Of a stretch of 64,000 nucleotides of DNA, positions 32,056-44,601 are shown one piece after another (the stretch's first letter is position 1; each line of letters opens with the position of its first letter). Source of the DNA: Isoperla grammatica (taxonomy: Eukaryota > Arthropoda > Insecta > Plecoptera > Perlodidae); contig OX246741.1 in the NCBI GenBank assembly GCA_945910005.1, positions 34,501,488-34,565,487 of the forward strand, read 5' to 3'. The notes beneath the pieces are model-generated. The model did no database searches. It saw nothing but the letters and a program-made list of their open reading frames with translations, and was not told the DNA's origin. A program made the translations under genes and the position numbers.

Positions 32056-35000
32056 ATGGAGCGATGGTCGGGTAGGGTTGCTATGGTGACGGGGGCGAGC
32101 GCGGGTATCGGAGCAGCCATTGCCAAGGAGTTGGTCCTCAAGGGGATGAAAGTCGTGGGGCTGGCGCGCCGAGTTGACAGGCTGGAGGTGAGTTAGTTCT
32201 TCTATCTGGTCCTCAAGGGGATGAAAGTCGTAGGGCTGGCGCGCCGAGTTGACAGGGTAGAGGTGAGTTGGTTCTATCATTTTAGCTACTGTAGATCGTT
32301 AGAAAAATTTAAAGCACTTTTAAACTGTTTTCATTAAAAACTAGATAAACGTTTTTCTTCGATTGGTTATGTAAATCAAAACTCTACTATATAAAAGAAA
32401 CAATTGTTTACTTATATTTCTACAGCTTATAACAAACATCTAAGAAAACATATACATAGAAACATAATGATGAATTGAACTGTGTTTTACTATTTTACAT
32501 TGCGGATGAAATGGGTACAAATAAAAAATAAATACATTTCAATCATTAACAATTTACAAATTATGTTGACTTTCACATAAAACATTGTTCATTAAGTATA
32601 ATACTGAGGGTATTGCATTAAATAGAACTTGGAAACAAAACAAGTGTGAGGATCTAAAATAACACGTTCTCGTGTGTAGACCCTGAAAGCCGAGCTCCAT
32701 GCTGCCCCCGGTCAGCTGTACCCGGTCAAGTGTGACGTCAGCAACGAGGCCGACATCTTGGCCGCCTTCGACTGGGTCACTCAGAACCTGGGAGGCGTCG
32801 ACGTGCTCGTCAACAACGCGGGGGTCGGACGCGTCGATGCTAACCTAACAGGTAAACAACCAACCAGGCCAATGTTTCCCTACTACTGACGTCATTTGCA
32901 AACAAAAAATATTTTCTCATTCACGGGGAATTATGCTTCATCGGTAATGGCTTCCAAATAAACATATATCAATACCAATTGATTTGGAAAACATCGAAGA
33001 TTATATAATTTTTGTAATAATATGTCGTGTAAAAATAAATCATCCTAAACTCAAGAGCTTTCAATAACATAACATCATCGATACAAATGACTCAGTGATA
33101 ACACACGATATTAATTCGGTAGGTCAGTACCATGGCAAGTAGGGAACAGAGGTCAAATACCCCCTTCCCCTTAAATACACAACACATGGTTGAATAGTTT
33201 TATCTTTCTAATTGATTTCAAGAACAAAAGTGTACCTCATGTATGTTCATTAATCATTGTCAATTACAATTGTTGATTTCTTGGTTCCCAAATTTACTTT
33301 GTACTTTGCTTATAGAGTTAAAGATGTTATATATGTTCGTATATTCCAGATGGTCCAACGAAAAGCATGCAGGATATTTTTAATGTGAATGTCCTGGGCC
33401 TAAGTATCTTCACCCGCGAGGCTGTCAAGTCCATGAGGGCGCGAGGGGTGGACGACGGGCACATCATACACATCAACAGGTGAGCACAGTGTGAATGTCC
33501 TGGGCCTGAGTATCTGCTCCCGCGAGGCTGTCAAGTCCATGAGGGCGCGAGGGGTGGACGACGGGCACATCATACACATCAACAGGTGAGCACAGTGTGA
33601 ATGTCCTGGGCCTGAGTATCTGCACCCGCGAGGCTGTCAAGTCCATGAGGGCGCGAGGGGTGGACGACGGGTACATCATACACATCAACAGGTGAGCACA
33701 GTGTGAATGTCCTGGGCCTGAGTATCTGCACCCGCGAGGCTGTCAAGTCCATGAGGGCGCGAGGGGTGGACGACGGGTACATCATACACATCAACAGGTG
33801 AGCACAGTGTGAATGTCTTGGGCCTGAGTATCTGCACCCGCGAGGCTGTCAAGTCCATGAGGGCGCGAGGGGTGGACGACGGGCACATCATACACATCAA
33901 CAGGTGAGCACAGTGTGAATGTCCTGGGCCTGAGTATCTGCACCCGCGAGGCTGTCAAGTCCATGAGGGCGCGAGGGGTGGACGACGGGCACATCATACA
34001 CATCAACAGGTGAGCACAGTGTGAATGTCCTGGGCCTGAGTATCTTCACCCGCGAGGCTGTCAAGTCCATGAGGGCGCGAGGGGTGGACGACGGGCACAT
34101 CATACACATCAACAGGTGAGCACAGTGTGAATGTCCTGGGCCTGAGTATCTGCACCCACGGGTAACACCGTACCTTAATACGTTAACAGCCGAAACTTCG
34201 TATTTCGTCGAATACCCGCCAGGGTATTTATTGAAAAGTGTTCACTTTGTTAATGTTGTCCAATTCTCTTCCAGTATATTTGGACACAAAGTTGTAAACT
34301 TCCCAATGAGCGGTGTCGGCTTCTACACGGCCAGCAAGTATGCTGTGACCGCACTAACCGAGTCCCTGAGACTGGAACTCGTGCAACTCAAGACCAACAT
34401 CAGGATAACGGTACGATACACAAGTTATACTTCTTAGCAATTAAACTTGAATTACATTAACATAGGCCTACCAGCAACAAACAAAAAAACTACTTTTCTT
34501 CTCGGGAAATAGATTCCTTATCTTATACCATGGCACATCGATCGTCCATACATGTATTATGTATATGTCTACGGACGAAATAAATTGAAATTGAAATTGA
34601 AATTGAAATTCTGTTATCCTTATGGGAAGCCACTGGGCCTGGATTGCCAAGAAATCCTGTATCTGTTTCTTTGTTAAGACCAGTCTTACTTTGTACTTCA
34701 TGTAAGGCCAGATACGTATTATGTAAAGTTTCATTTTGGATCGTTTTTGCGTCTTCGGTCTCACCGGAATAAGTAACACTTTCATGTGGCTTAGCTCTTT
34801 TTGCCTGGATTCAATAGATCAAAAGTTTGGTTGGTCGTACAAGTAAGACCAGAATAGTTCATCTTGTAAATCCATGATTATTATATCAATTACTTATATA
34901 CTGTATTTGTGAATCAATAATCATCCTTGTGGTTACAGAGCATTAGTCCTGGGTATGTCAAGACTGAGATGGCCGTAGCTTCTGGTATGCCAGCAGAACT

Positions 35001-35481
35001 CAGCCACTTGCTAGACTCCCGTCCACACCTGCAGGCGAGCGATATTGCTGACTCTGTGGTGTACGTGTTGGGGGCACCAGCCCACGTACAGGTGAGCCCC
35101 CCCTCCCCTCTAATATAGTATATATGTTCTTTGTTTGGCCGGCATTACATAACAATCTTACCAACATTGAGTCACATAATTACTAAATCTTAAAATTATA
35201 CCTTTTAGAAAAAAAAGAAACAATTGTTTGTGATAAACCATCTGGTCATTAGTTGTTTTTATGGTGAGATGTTGGTTGTTTTTATAAACTAAATCATCAT
35301 TGTGTCTTATCTGTTTATTTTACTTTCAAAGCTATGCTTTGACGAATCCCAGCTTGTTGATAGTTCTAAAATCTGTATGACGTAATTTATTACAAAGAAA
35401 AACGGTTTAATTGTATTTTTACGTATTTCTTTGTTTCAGGTGCATGAGTTGACAATAAAGCCAGTTGGAGAAGAGTACTGA
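32056..35481 (+). CDS. SDR gene E (DHRS11 / farnesol dehydrogenase-like), intact
   Basis: Exons: 32056-32187, 32680-32851, 33350-33479, 34275-34410, 34939-35091 and 35440-35481 (765 bp, 254 residues). All junctions are GT-AG with phases 0,1,2,0,0. Motifs: TGASAGIG (cofactor), NNAG, Ser of NSIFG split by intron 3, catalytic YTASK with Tyr at residue 162, [10 protein letters not shown], tail [13 protein letters not shown] predicted cytosolic NAD(P)-dependent alcohol/ketone oxidoreductase, substrate unknown. Closest relative in the window is gene G, which has the same exon lengths and alignable introns. Exon 1 has one extra donor unit and exon 3 a seven-donor array. Polyadenylation signal AATAAA at 35714. 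Confidence 0.88.
32131..32262 (+). repeat. 75-bp exon-1 donor repeat of gene E, 2 copies
   Basis: Donors follow 32187 and 32262. The second unit reads GTGAGTTAG after the first donor, so inclusion would bring an in-frame TAG. Confidence 0.85.
33387..34160 (+). repeat. 106-bp exon-3 donor minisatellite of gene E, 7 donors
   Basis: Exon ends at 33479, 33585, 33691, 33797, 33903, 34009 and 34115, each followed by GTGAGCACAGTGTG, then a partial unit. Units differ at few positions (TTCACC/TGCTCC/TGCACC, GGGCAC/GGGTAC). Confidence 0.93.
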
Positions 35482-35713
35482 TTCGAGAGCCGTAATGAAA
35501 TCTGATTCTGAAATCATATTCAAATCCCTGGAGTGTGTTCTTATAGCGGACGCACAGAGAGATAAGCCGAGTTCCAGTTTAGCTCATTTTTGTAATCTCA
35601 TATTAGATGGCAACCTGAGGTTCCAGAATCGATCAGATACAAATCCGTCTCTCAACCAACTTTATACATTATTTTTTATCTACCAAATTGAACACATCCA
35701 CATCAAATAGCTG

Positions 35714-35719
35714 AATAAA
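35714..35719 (+). terminator. Polyadenylation signal of gene E
   Basis: AATAAA 233 bp after the stop codon, in the context GCTGAATAAAAAAATC. The same context is conserved after gene G at 49256. Confidence 0.6.
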
Positions 35720-36289
35720 AAAATCTTTGAAGTGTTTAGCTACATTTTGTACTGCCATTTATTTGTGTAACTCTCGAACTTAAATCACACGAACGTTTGT
35801 CTTTACGAAAGTAGTAAGTCTTAGTTATAGTTAAAACATGTCATAATGTAATATTATGATGAAATGTACATATTGACATACGAATATACTGTTATATGTT
35901 GCCTCATCACTTGGAACTTGATTAAATGTGCCCGAACAAAATAAAGTATTGTGAACTCTTGATTTGTCTACCTATTCCTACCTCTTACATGTCCTTTTTC
36001 ATGGAAATAACAAAAGTATTTACTATGAATTATAATGAAAGGCAAAACCTTTAACGATAAACGCGTCCAAACTATATAATTTGTTTTTGTTTTATGTATA
36101 ATTAAATCTTGAAACATATTGATCAGTACAGGCCTAAACTATACTAGATATAACTTTTTCACAAAATATATAATCACGTTATACTAATAACACTATCACT
36201 ACCTACTATATGAACATATACTATATACTTTCTGTTCACGAATAATACATTTACTTTCTCCATCAATTAAAAATCAACTAAATAGTATG

Positions 36290-36510
36290 GGTCGTTTGAT
36301 ACAGAAGTCATCGCCCTGCTGATAAGACATAAACGTATATCGTCTAGATTGCCCTCCCAGGAGTAATCATGTAACGTGAAGCCCAGTGGCCATTCTGTAA
36401 TCTGAGATTTTGTCATGGCCGACCCACCCAGGGACTCGAACCCAAGCTCCTGGTCGGGGGTCTCAAGGTTTACTGGGGTGTAACTCTCTCTTGACATACG
36501 TGCACTCACA
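36290..36510 (-). mobile_element. Insertion relative to gene G flank, tRNA-SINE-like
   Basis: Gene G's flank reads straight through the CTAAATAGTAT context near 49862, whereas here extra sequence follows it. The minus strand contains GGGTTCGAGTCCCTGGG, a B-box-like motif. Ends and target duplication were not resolved. Confidence 0.4.
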
Positions 36511-37407
36511 CATCCTAAGACTAAGGAGAACAAGGAATCTGTGTTTATTGAATTAGAAGACGCATGGGAAATGCATTTCTTATGGATCCCACATTTTTCC
36601 TACACGTGACTTTAGCGTGACGAACCTGACTATGGTCATATACTCGTCCTGATGAGCCCAATTCTCTTATACTACCGGGAGCAATTGCGTTCTCTATTTC
36701 ATTATCCGGCTGGTAACTGTCTACCCGTTCATCCTTCCTCGCCTGTCCATGTCCCCCTATCCGTCCTCTTCCGACTTCCGTCCGTCCTCTTCCCTTCTCG
36801 TCACTGGTCCTCGTCCATCCTCTTTGTTCCACCTCGCTCTTCCTCCTGGACTTGCTCCCCTCGTTCAACGCATTCATCCCTCATAGCCACCCCTCTACGT
36901 CCACTACGACTCCCCAGCCGTTCCACGCATTTCCGTAAAGCTACACAACTAAAATACAACACGACAAACGTAAGTTATAATCTGATGCTAGAAATAATAA
37001 CTGTCCTACTACATTTTACATTTTCCTATACTACATTTAAGTTTTCAAAGTGGTGACCCAAAACTCCAACTTGCATACAGGCCCCGTCATTTTGAGTTAC
37101 GTCACTGAGTCCAGTTTTTATAAATAGCACTTAATTATGAATGACTAGGATAGCAAACAGTCAGAATTGCTGGTGATAAGCATCGAACTCGCCACCTGTA
37201 TGGATAGAGATAAGGAGAGTCGTCTATTAGCAGGGCAGTGAGTCATGACTCTATAATGTCGTATCGCAATCATAGATAAGCTTTCACATGGTGCATCTTC
37301 GTGAGAGGCGAACATTGACCTGTAAACTATGACAACTGATATTGAGGTGTCCCAAGGACAACTTGTTTTACGCAATGATGAGAAGACCAGCGCTCGAGTT
37401 AGTCGAG

Positions 37408-40400
37408 ATGGAGCGATGGTCGGGTCGGGTTGCTATGGTGACGGGGGCGAGCGCGGGGATCGGAGCAGCCATTGCCAAGGAGCTGGTCCTCAAGGGGATG
37501 AAAGTCGTGGGGCTGGCGCGCCGAGTTGACAGGGTGGAGGTGAGTTAGTTCTTCTATCTGGTCCTCAAAGGGATGAAAGTCGTGGGGCTGGCGCGCCGAG
37601 TTGACAAGGTGGAGGTGAGTTAGTTCTCCTATCTGGTTCTCAAGGGGATGAAAGTCGTGGGGCTGGCGCGCCGAGTTGACAAGGTGGAGGTGAGTTAGTT
37701 CTCCTATCTGGTTCTCAAGGGGATGAAAGTCGTGGGACTGTGCGCCGAGTTGACAGGGTGGAGGTTAGTTCTGGCGTTTTCCAATGGCTGCACTGACCCG
37801 TAGTAAGTGCGCCTTCAACAATTAGAACAACAATACACAACAATACATCATATACGCCCCAGTCCGCACTGAGTGCAGACCTTTGGCAAACGTCATAAGT
37901 TTTTCTGTGTAGCCATCAGAGATTGTAAGAATATAAATACATTTTATTTTTCAGGAAGATCTCTTTGTAGAGTGTTCAAGTTTTTACTGAAATAAAAGTG
38001 TGCGTTCTCTTGTATCTAAGGCACTGAAGGCAGAGTTGCAGTCCGGCCCCGGTCAGCTGTACCCGGTCAAGTGTGACGTCAGCAACGAGGCCGACATCTT
38101 GGCCGCCTTCGACTGGGTCGCTAAGAACCTGGGAGGCGTCGACGTGCTCGTCAACAACGCGGGGGTCGGACGCGTCGACGGAAACGCGATCGGTAAAGCG
38201 TCGTTGAGGTTTCATACAAAAATTTGAATATCTATTATCACTTCGAAGCATAATAAGTGACGTATTTTGTGTTGTACAAGCACCGGTTTTTACGTGGTTG
38301 TAATATTAAAAAAATATTTCGTGGTAACGAAAAAATTCTCTATAATTAGTATACCTATCGCTTTTGATAATACGTGGTTCGATGTTTCTTACATTTCTGT
38401 GTATGATATGATAGCTCGAGTTATTACACATGATTTCCTTGAGAGAGAATCGTGCCCAAGCACTTAATTATAGCTGCCCAGAAAAAATGTCCACAGTTTT
38501 TATTGTATACCAATGAACAACAAAGCAATTTGTTACTGTTGGTTCTTCACGCAGTGTTCGACACAAAATACCATATTCATTTTGTAAAATAAACTCCAAG
38601 TAGTTTCAATTAAGTGGCAACAATCATTTTCTAGCCATGACAATGACAAGTCTTCATGACTTTGCAGGCTTCTCCAACTTTCTATAAATAGCCACTTTTT
38701 AGTAACATGTATGTATTCTGTGTTGAGAGTAAAATTGTCTGAAAATTAATGAATGAATGAATATCTCATATTACAGGTTGTTCAACGAAAAGTATGCAAG
38801 ATATCTTAAATGTAAATGTCCTGGGCCTGAGTATCTGCACCCGTGAGGCTGTCAAGTCCATGAGGGCGCGAGGGGTGGACGACGGGCACATCATACACAT
38901 CAACAGGTGAGCACAGTGTGAATGTCCTGGGCCTGAGTATCTGCACCCGTGAGGCTGTCAAGTCCATGAGGGCGCGAGGGGTGGACGACGGGCACATCAT
39001 ACACATCAACAGGTGAGCACAGTGTGAATGTCCTGGGCCTGAGTATCTGCACCCGCGAGGCTGTCAAGTCCATGAGGGCGCGAGGGGTGGACGACGGGCA
39101 CATCATACACATCAACAGGTGAGCACAGTGTGAATGTCCTGGGCCTGAGTATACACCCACAAAAAATAATCATAAATTAACTGAGAATAAAATATTTATT
39201 TTTAAAAATTCAGATTTTAATTTGTTTCAAATTTTTAAGTAACATTAATTTAATATTGCATAATATCCAAATTGATCAAAAGGTCGAGTTTGATGTTATA
39301 TCACAGAACAAAATACTAAGCACCACCTGCAGGCGAATGTCGTGTTTTTCCTTGTTTTCTATATTCTTTAAGTAAGCGTCCACGGGGATACTAGGATGTG
39401 AATTAGTGGAGTTTAACAGTTTGTGTAATTAGTTCATATTCAGCTAGCTTAGTATATCATGAAGGCGCCAGAAACCTTAATTCTTGTATCGCAGTAATCT
39501 CAAAGTAAGGCTACTGGCACAGTAAAGAATGTGTTCAATTATTCCACATTGTATGACATAATAATATGTTTTTTCAAAGTCGCGGGCCACAAGATTATCA
39601 GTTACCCCGGATCCGCTATCTACTCGGCCAGTAAGCACGCAGTCACGGCCCTCACTGAGTCCCTCAGGATGGAACTGGTGGCGCTCAAGAGTCGTATCAG
39701 AGTCACGGTGAGTCGTGGGACTAGACATCTCAGTGGTTGAAATATATTTCCGAAGGGTATGTCTCTACGGAATATTACGTATTTTGTATGTGTGGAATAT
39801 TTTTTGATAAACTATTACTATACTTTACTTTATTGTATAATTAAGGCCAGTGTAGGGCACTATGCCCTATTTAGCCTGATGAGTGATGATTGATGAATGA
39901 TAATGAGGAAGGGAGAAGGGAACGAACCCTGGTACCGGCACGTAGCCTACTCCTGTCGAAAAGTACCAAGGGGACCATCGGCTTTACGTCCCATCCGAAA
40001 GGAGGGTTTAACTTTGACCAGTCATATAGGTTCCTCCACTAACTTGGACTGCCGAGCAGTTGACGAGAGGAACGAAGCTGTTACACAAGCTTTCAAACCC
40101 TCCAATCTGCTCTAACCAACAGTAACTTCAGAGGTGAGTAGTCACCATCCACCTCCTGACCTAGCCCGAGGCTGCTTAACTTCGGTGTTCGTATAGGAAC
40201 CGGCTAAGCGACCGTGGCTAAACCTTTCTAGAGGCCTCAGAAATAGTGTAACTAGTCCTCATCCCTATATAAGAGCAGGCTCTAATCATGGCTTTGAAAT
40301 GGATGCAATGACGTGGCGATTTCTCCCCATCAAGTAGGCCTACATCCACTCATCGTCTATTATGGATAAGGATCGTTCCTCATGTAGATATTCATAACAA

Positions 40401-42477
40401 AAAACTTCCTTTATTTTCTCATTTGTGTGTATTTTTTGTATGAAAGTTTATAATATTTTGTTTGTCATTTTATTTTTATTCGTCTATTTAAGGTTAAATG
40501 TTTTGTTTTCTCTCTTTCTATATTTTCATTATTTTCTTTTTCTTGGATTATCTTTATTTTTCATCCGGCGTATTGCTTAATGTTGTGTTGGGTTTACTGT
40601 TTTTCTGTATAATTGTCGAGTTGTATATAGTGTCCTTCTGAGTATGCATACTTGCCTCAAAACAACCTTGCGAAACAAACAATTCCGATGCGTTCGTCAT
40701 AGACGAGTGTTTCGTGGTTAACCAGAAAATCGGTATTTGCAATTGCCACTCGTACAAGTTAGCCATTGTAAGGTTGTTTCTGCACAAGCAATTATCAGTA
40801 TTTTAACAGCTTAATAATAATAAAGTTGCCCCAACGAAAGTATTCTGATGCTTACGAGTACGGTACGACACTGCCGATTGCAAGGTGACAACTTAATTTT
40901 CTACTTCTCTAATTCTAAGCATCTAATATAATCAGATCCATTGGATAATTTAAGACTTCCCGTTGGTTACTGGTAAAGGTGGGCATGGTCAACCACCTGT
41001 GCACTAGAAGAAGTCGAACCATGCATTTACGTATGTGTGAAAGAACGCCAGTTATCTGTAGATTTTCTTTCCATTGGTGCGGTTGAAAGGGGTCAGTAGA
41101 TAATGATCAGAGGTCGGTAGGCGAATACTTCTTTGAGGCTACTATGTACAGTATGTAGACATACACTATACGATAAAATACTCTACTTATAAAAGACGTT
41201 AAATGAATGTGAACCATGTTTCCAGAGCATAAGCCCAGGCTTGGTCAAGACTGACATACTCGAAGCCTCAGGGTTTGGGTCTGCTGGGCAAGAGATGTTC
41301 AACGCACATCCCTATCTGCAGGCGCGGGACATAGCCGATGCTCTCGTGTACGTCCTGGGCGCCCCTGACCACGTCCAGGTAAACACAAGCTGTCCTAGTA
41401 TTATACTTCTAAAATACATAAATAAATTAAATTCACATTTAGAGTCTACCCACTCAGTAACAAGACTGATTTTCAGTGAAGGACTTTAATTTAAAACAAC
41501 TTAACCAACCCTGTACACTCCAAACACCATCGACGAGTGAGCGGTAACCAATCAAAGATCGAAGTGTGAAATATGAAATATATGAATAAGTGATGACAGT
41601 GCGAACACCTGCGAACAAATGGCAGAATCAACAAGACCGAATCAGAACAAGAACAACTTTGAGTGCTTCGTTGCTATGACGGCAAAAGAAGTCATCATTT
41701 ACTTTTTCCTAAGACAAGAAATGATGGAATTGTTCCATTAACAGAAGTTTAAAAACTTCTGCCTGAAGTGGGATTTGCGTTCCCGGGACCTTCTGCATTG
41801 GAAGCAGGGATGCTAACCATACTTACCTATTTAGCCATAGTTTCTACCGGTTACTTGAAATTTCACTTTTTTAATTTGGTGTTTTAACAAAGTACTCGAC
41901 AACTAGGTCATTTGACGTCGGACGAGATTGGAAGAATGGGTGATAGGGGACATTGGTGAGCCTCGTGATGATTTCACCCCCTCTTAGGACTAGCAGACTC
42001 ACCTTGGGCAACATTCTACCCCTTGTTCAGATGGGTACTTTGGTGTGTATATATTGGGCATTAGGCTTGTACACACTCTTCTAAGCGTGTGACCATCTTT
42101 ACAAATATATGAAACAAAGCATTTAATAATATTATGTTGATATTTGTTGAAACATGTAGTGCATCAATGGGGTGTAAGACAAGGATTCGATGTCGGCATA
42201 AGACTATAAAGTTATGTTGGGGTAAGATGATGACAATACAATCAGGCAACAAAGAAAATATCTTAATTGCCCTTGATTTATAATGTCGGGTAATGTGCGT
42301 GTGTAGTATTGGGCCAAAGATTACCGAGTAATGTTTGGTAGAGCGCTGAAAGCGTTGAGTGAGTAATATAGGGTGTTTGTCCGGATTGAGAGCAACACAT
42401 CACCATTTAATCCTGGTTTGTAATTCATGTTTTAGGTGCACGAGTTGACCATAAAGCCAGTCGGAGAGGCAAGCTAA
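37408..42477 (+). CDS. SDR gene F, probably damaged at the exon-4 acceptor
   Basis: Exons: 37408-37539, 38021-38192, 38777-38906, about 39578-39707, 41226-41378 and 42436-42477. Motifs: [22 protein letters not shown], tail [12 protein letters not shown]. Genes K and L have a 130-bp exon 4 after CAG; the equivalent position here (39576-39577) is AA. The nearest AG (39578-39579) would start the exon two bases late and shift the frame (AGT CGC GGG instead of the expected GTC GCG GGC). Unless another acceptor is used, the product is truncated before YxxxK. Everything else is intact, so the loss is recent. Exon 1 (four donors) and exon 3 (three donors) carry junction repeats. A 5S-derived SINE sits in intron 4. 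Polyadenylation signal AATAAA at 42556. Confidence 0.7.
37486..37763 (+). repeat. 75-bp exon-1 donor minisatellite of gene F, 4 donors
   Basis: Exon ends at 37539, 37614, 37689 and 37763 (the last unit is one base short and ends in GTTAGTTC). Units 2 and 3 share the variants CTCCTATCTGGTTCTC and GACAAGG. Confidence 0.9.
38813..39155 (+). repeat. 106-bp exon-3 donor minisatellite of gene F, 3 donors
   Basis: Exon ends at 38906, 39012 and 39118, then a partial unit ending near 39155. The two upstream copies carry CCCGTGAGG and the third CCCGCGAGG. Confidence 0.92.
39832..40223 (-). mobile_element. 5S-rRNA-derived SINE in gene F intron 4
   Basis: On the minus strand the head (about 40137-40223) contains ACACCGAAGTTAAGCAGCC and CGGGCTAGGTC, closely matching the internal promoter region of eukaryotic 5S rRNA (CACCGAAATTAAGCAGCG ... 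CGGGCGCGGTTAG). The body and 3' part follow to about 39832. A second copy with the same extent lies at 46548-46940. SINE3-type elements use this 5S-derived pol III promoter. Confidence 0.8.
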
Positions 42478-43112
42478 CGCAGAACATGTGCTTGTATTTG
42501 CACTGACAACATATAATACATTTCACAACTTTAATAACGTGTGGATATTACTGTTAATAAAAGTTACCATATAACAAAAAATCATGTGTGCATTATTTTG
42601 CTGTAAACATTAGCATTGCGATTAAAACAATTACTCACAACATCGAACTGAATAATGACATCATACTATTAAGTCCACAATAACTCTTTTGTCTTCCATA
42701 ATATGCGTCCTTCTATATAACATTCCCAGCGTAAGGATTTATTTTAGAAAAAGGTAGCAACGACTGTGTATGAGTAATACGTTGTTATTGTTCTTAAGTA
42801 AAGTTTCAGTGTTTTCCTACCATGCATTCTTCAAGTGTTCTATAACATTCTCTGGGTAAGGATTGGTTCAAGAAAAAGGAAACACTAACGATCACGTGTT
42901 CACAACATGTTCTGAGTTTAATGACTGAAAAGATGTGTCATACTGACAACATATTGTGTCACTGTAGCTGAGCACACTTGCTACAGACATTGTGTTAGAC
43001 TGTATAGTGATATCTGATATCTTTGATATCTGATTATTGGAAAATTACGAGCACTGCATATTATGTTTTAGTCTTGAATATGCAGGAGTTTCAAATATAT
43101 ATATTATTCTGT
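42478..43112. other. 3' flank between gene F and orphan exon H1
   Basis: Convergent 3' flanks. Aligns with 49960-50666 and 59200-59800, showing that the tail-to-tail junction was duplicated as a unit. No gene. Confidence 0.6.
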
Positions 43113-43154
43113 CTACATCATCTCTCCAACAGGTTTGATTGTCAGTTCATGAAT
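43113..43154 (-). pseudogene. H1: orphan SDR terminal exon
   Basis: A 42-bp minus-strand exon 6 with acceptor TTACAG, encoding [13 protein letters not shown] and stop, the same product as gene K's exon 6 at 50667-50708. The adjoining intron-5-like DNA (to about 43560) aligns with genes K and L, then similarity ends. No exon 5 to 1 follows, so this gene copy was truncated by a rearrangement. Confidence 0.85.
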
Positions 43155-44471
43155 CTGTAACAGAAAAATAAATTTTTATACTAGCTAGGTTGACAGTCAC
43201 AGGCATTTATTTAGAATGTTCAAAACAGAGAGCTAAACATAATATAACTACAGTCATGTTTAGAATGTATAGGGAATTAATTAAATCCTCTACAATGCAC
43301 ATTATTATTATTATTTGTTTTCCATTAAGATAACGCGTTGGAAACAATACCAAAGCTAATAACAGAAAGTGGCTACCAACCTTACAATGATATGAAATAG
43401 TCAATGACTAAAGACATGAATACAAAAGTATATTTTGGGAAAGAGTGTAACAAAATATTCATTACAGCATTTAGATGACATAAAATATATCAATTTCAGA
43501 TACTATCTAAAGAACATTCCCAAGTGTACATTTCTGGCAGCGTTTTAGAAGATACAATAAGAAAGATAGATATAAGAAAGTTGTTAATTACCGTAAGTTA
43601 TTATTATTATATGCCTAGTTAGTTTGTTTACTCTAGGCACTGGAAACGCGTTCGTCCGTCATCAGTGCTCGGAGTTGCTCTGACGTTTCAGAAGCCTACT
43701 CGCGGTTGCTCGGGTCTGATCGAAGTAGAGTAAGTTGGAGTACGTCGGGCGAACAAACCTTACTGCTAGTGTACTCTATGATTGCTAGTGTGTACTAAAA
43801 GTCTACGATGCGTTGAAGAATAGTACGAATTTACATTGCTTTAAGTTGCATTTACATACAATTTACGCTCGTAAATTAGCATACGAAAATATCAAAACTT
43901 CGTCAAATTTATATGGCTGTATACAACTAAGCTATGAAATTTAAAAAATTAACTCCAATCAACAAATCAGAATATTACTGGGGGAGAGAATTTGCTCTGC
44001 GCATGTGCCACTTAACCAACTTTCAAATTATCAAAAAGTTGAATTTGATTGAACTTTCTCCTCAGCTTGGCTTGGCGTACGTAGTGTTAATTTGCTTATT
44101 CCAATTTAGACGAAACGATTTGATTTGTGTAGGCCCAACTTGTGGGCGTACGCCAAGTACGCCAAGGACCTTTCCTACATTACTGTGGATGATAACATGA
44201 TAGCTCGAGATATTATACATATAACTTCCCCAAGGGGAATCGGTCCCAAGCACCCAACTATAGCTACGCAAAAAATACTTCTGTGCCTGTTTATAGCACA
44301 GTTTTCATTGTATACCAATGAACAACAAAGCAACGTTAAATTAATGGTGGTTCTTCACGCAATGTGTTCGACACAAAATACCATATTAATTTTGTAAAAT
44401 AAGCTCCAAGTAGTTTCAATTAAGTGGCAACAAACATTTTCTAGCCATGACAATAATATCTCATATTACAG
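43155..44471. other. Truncated intron-like DNA and duplicated segment
   Basis: 43155-43560 resembles intron 5 of K and L. 43735-44471 resembles 55505-55915 plus 57565-57928 (the 5' side of F'), without the LINE found there. No coding gene. Confidence 0.55.
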
Positions 44472-44601
44472 GTGGTTCAACGAAAAGTATGCAAGATATC
44501 TTAAATGTAAACGTTCTGGGCCTGAGTATCTGCACCCGATTGGCAGTCAAGTCCATGAGGGCGCGAGGGGTGGACGACGGGCACATCATACACATCAACA
44601 G
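44472..44601 (+). pseudogene. Orphan SDR exon 3 (single copy)
   Basis: A 130-bp exon with acceptor TTACAG and donor GTGAGC, encoding [20 protein letters not shown] and the usual [21 protein letters not shown] is replaced by LAV. It is preceded by DNA homologous to gene F intron 2 and followed by unrelated sequence. No exon 2 or 4 is linked to it in the right phase, because gene G's own exon 1 comes next. It is a fragment of a third F-like copy and has no tandem array. Confidence 0.8.

Larger units (their letters stand above)
35482..37407. other. Gene E 3' flank and gene F 5' flank
   Basis: The first 800 bp align with the 3' flank of gene G. A second AATAAA lies near 35939. A repeat-like insertion (listed separately) follows. 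A C/T-rich stretch at 36720-36930 gives an open minus-strand frame rich in Arg/Gly/Glu without recognisable domain. No TATA box is obvious before the F start codon. Confidence 0.45.

Noticed and set aside
34580..34612. ATTGAA repeats in gene E intron 4 as a regulatory array
   Set aside because: A simple sequence repeat, probably the tail of a decayed retroelement; absent from the aligned intron of gene G.
36545..36877. Minus-strand open frame of 110 codons rich in Arg, Gly and Glu
   Set aside because: No recognisable domain; lies opposite a C/T-rich stretch that creates open frames by composition.
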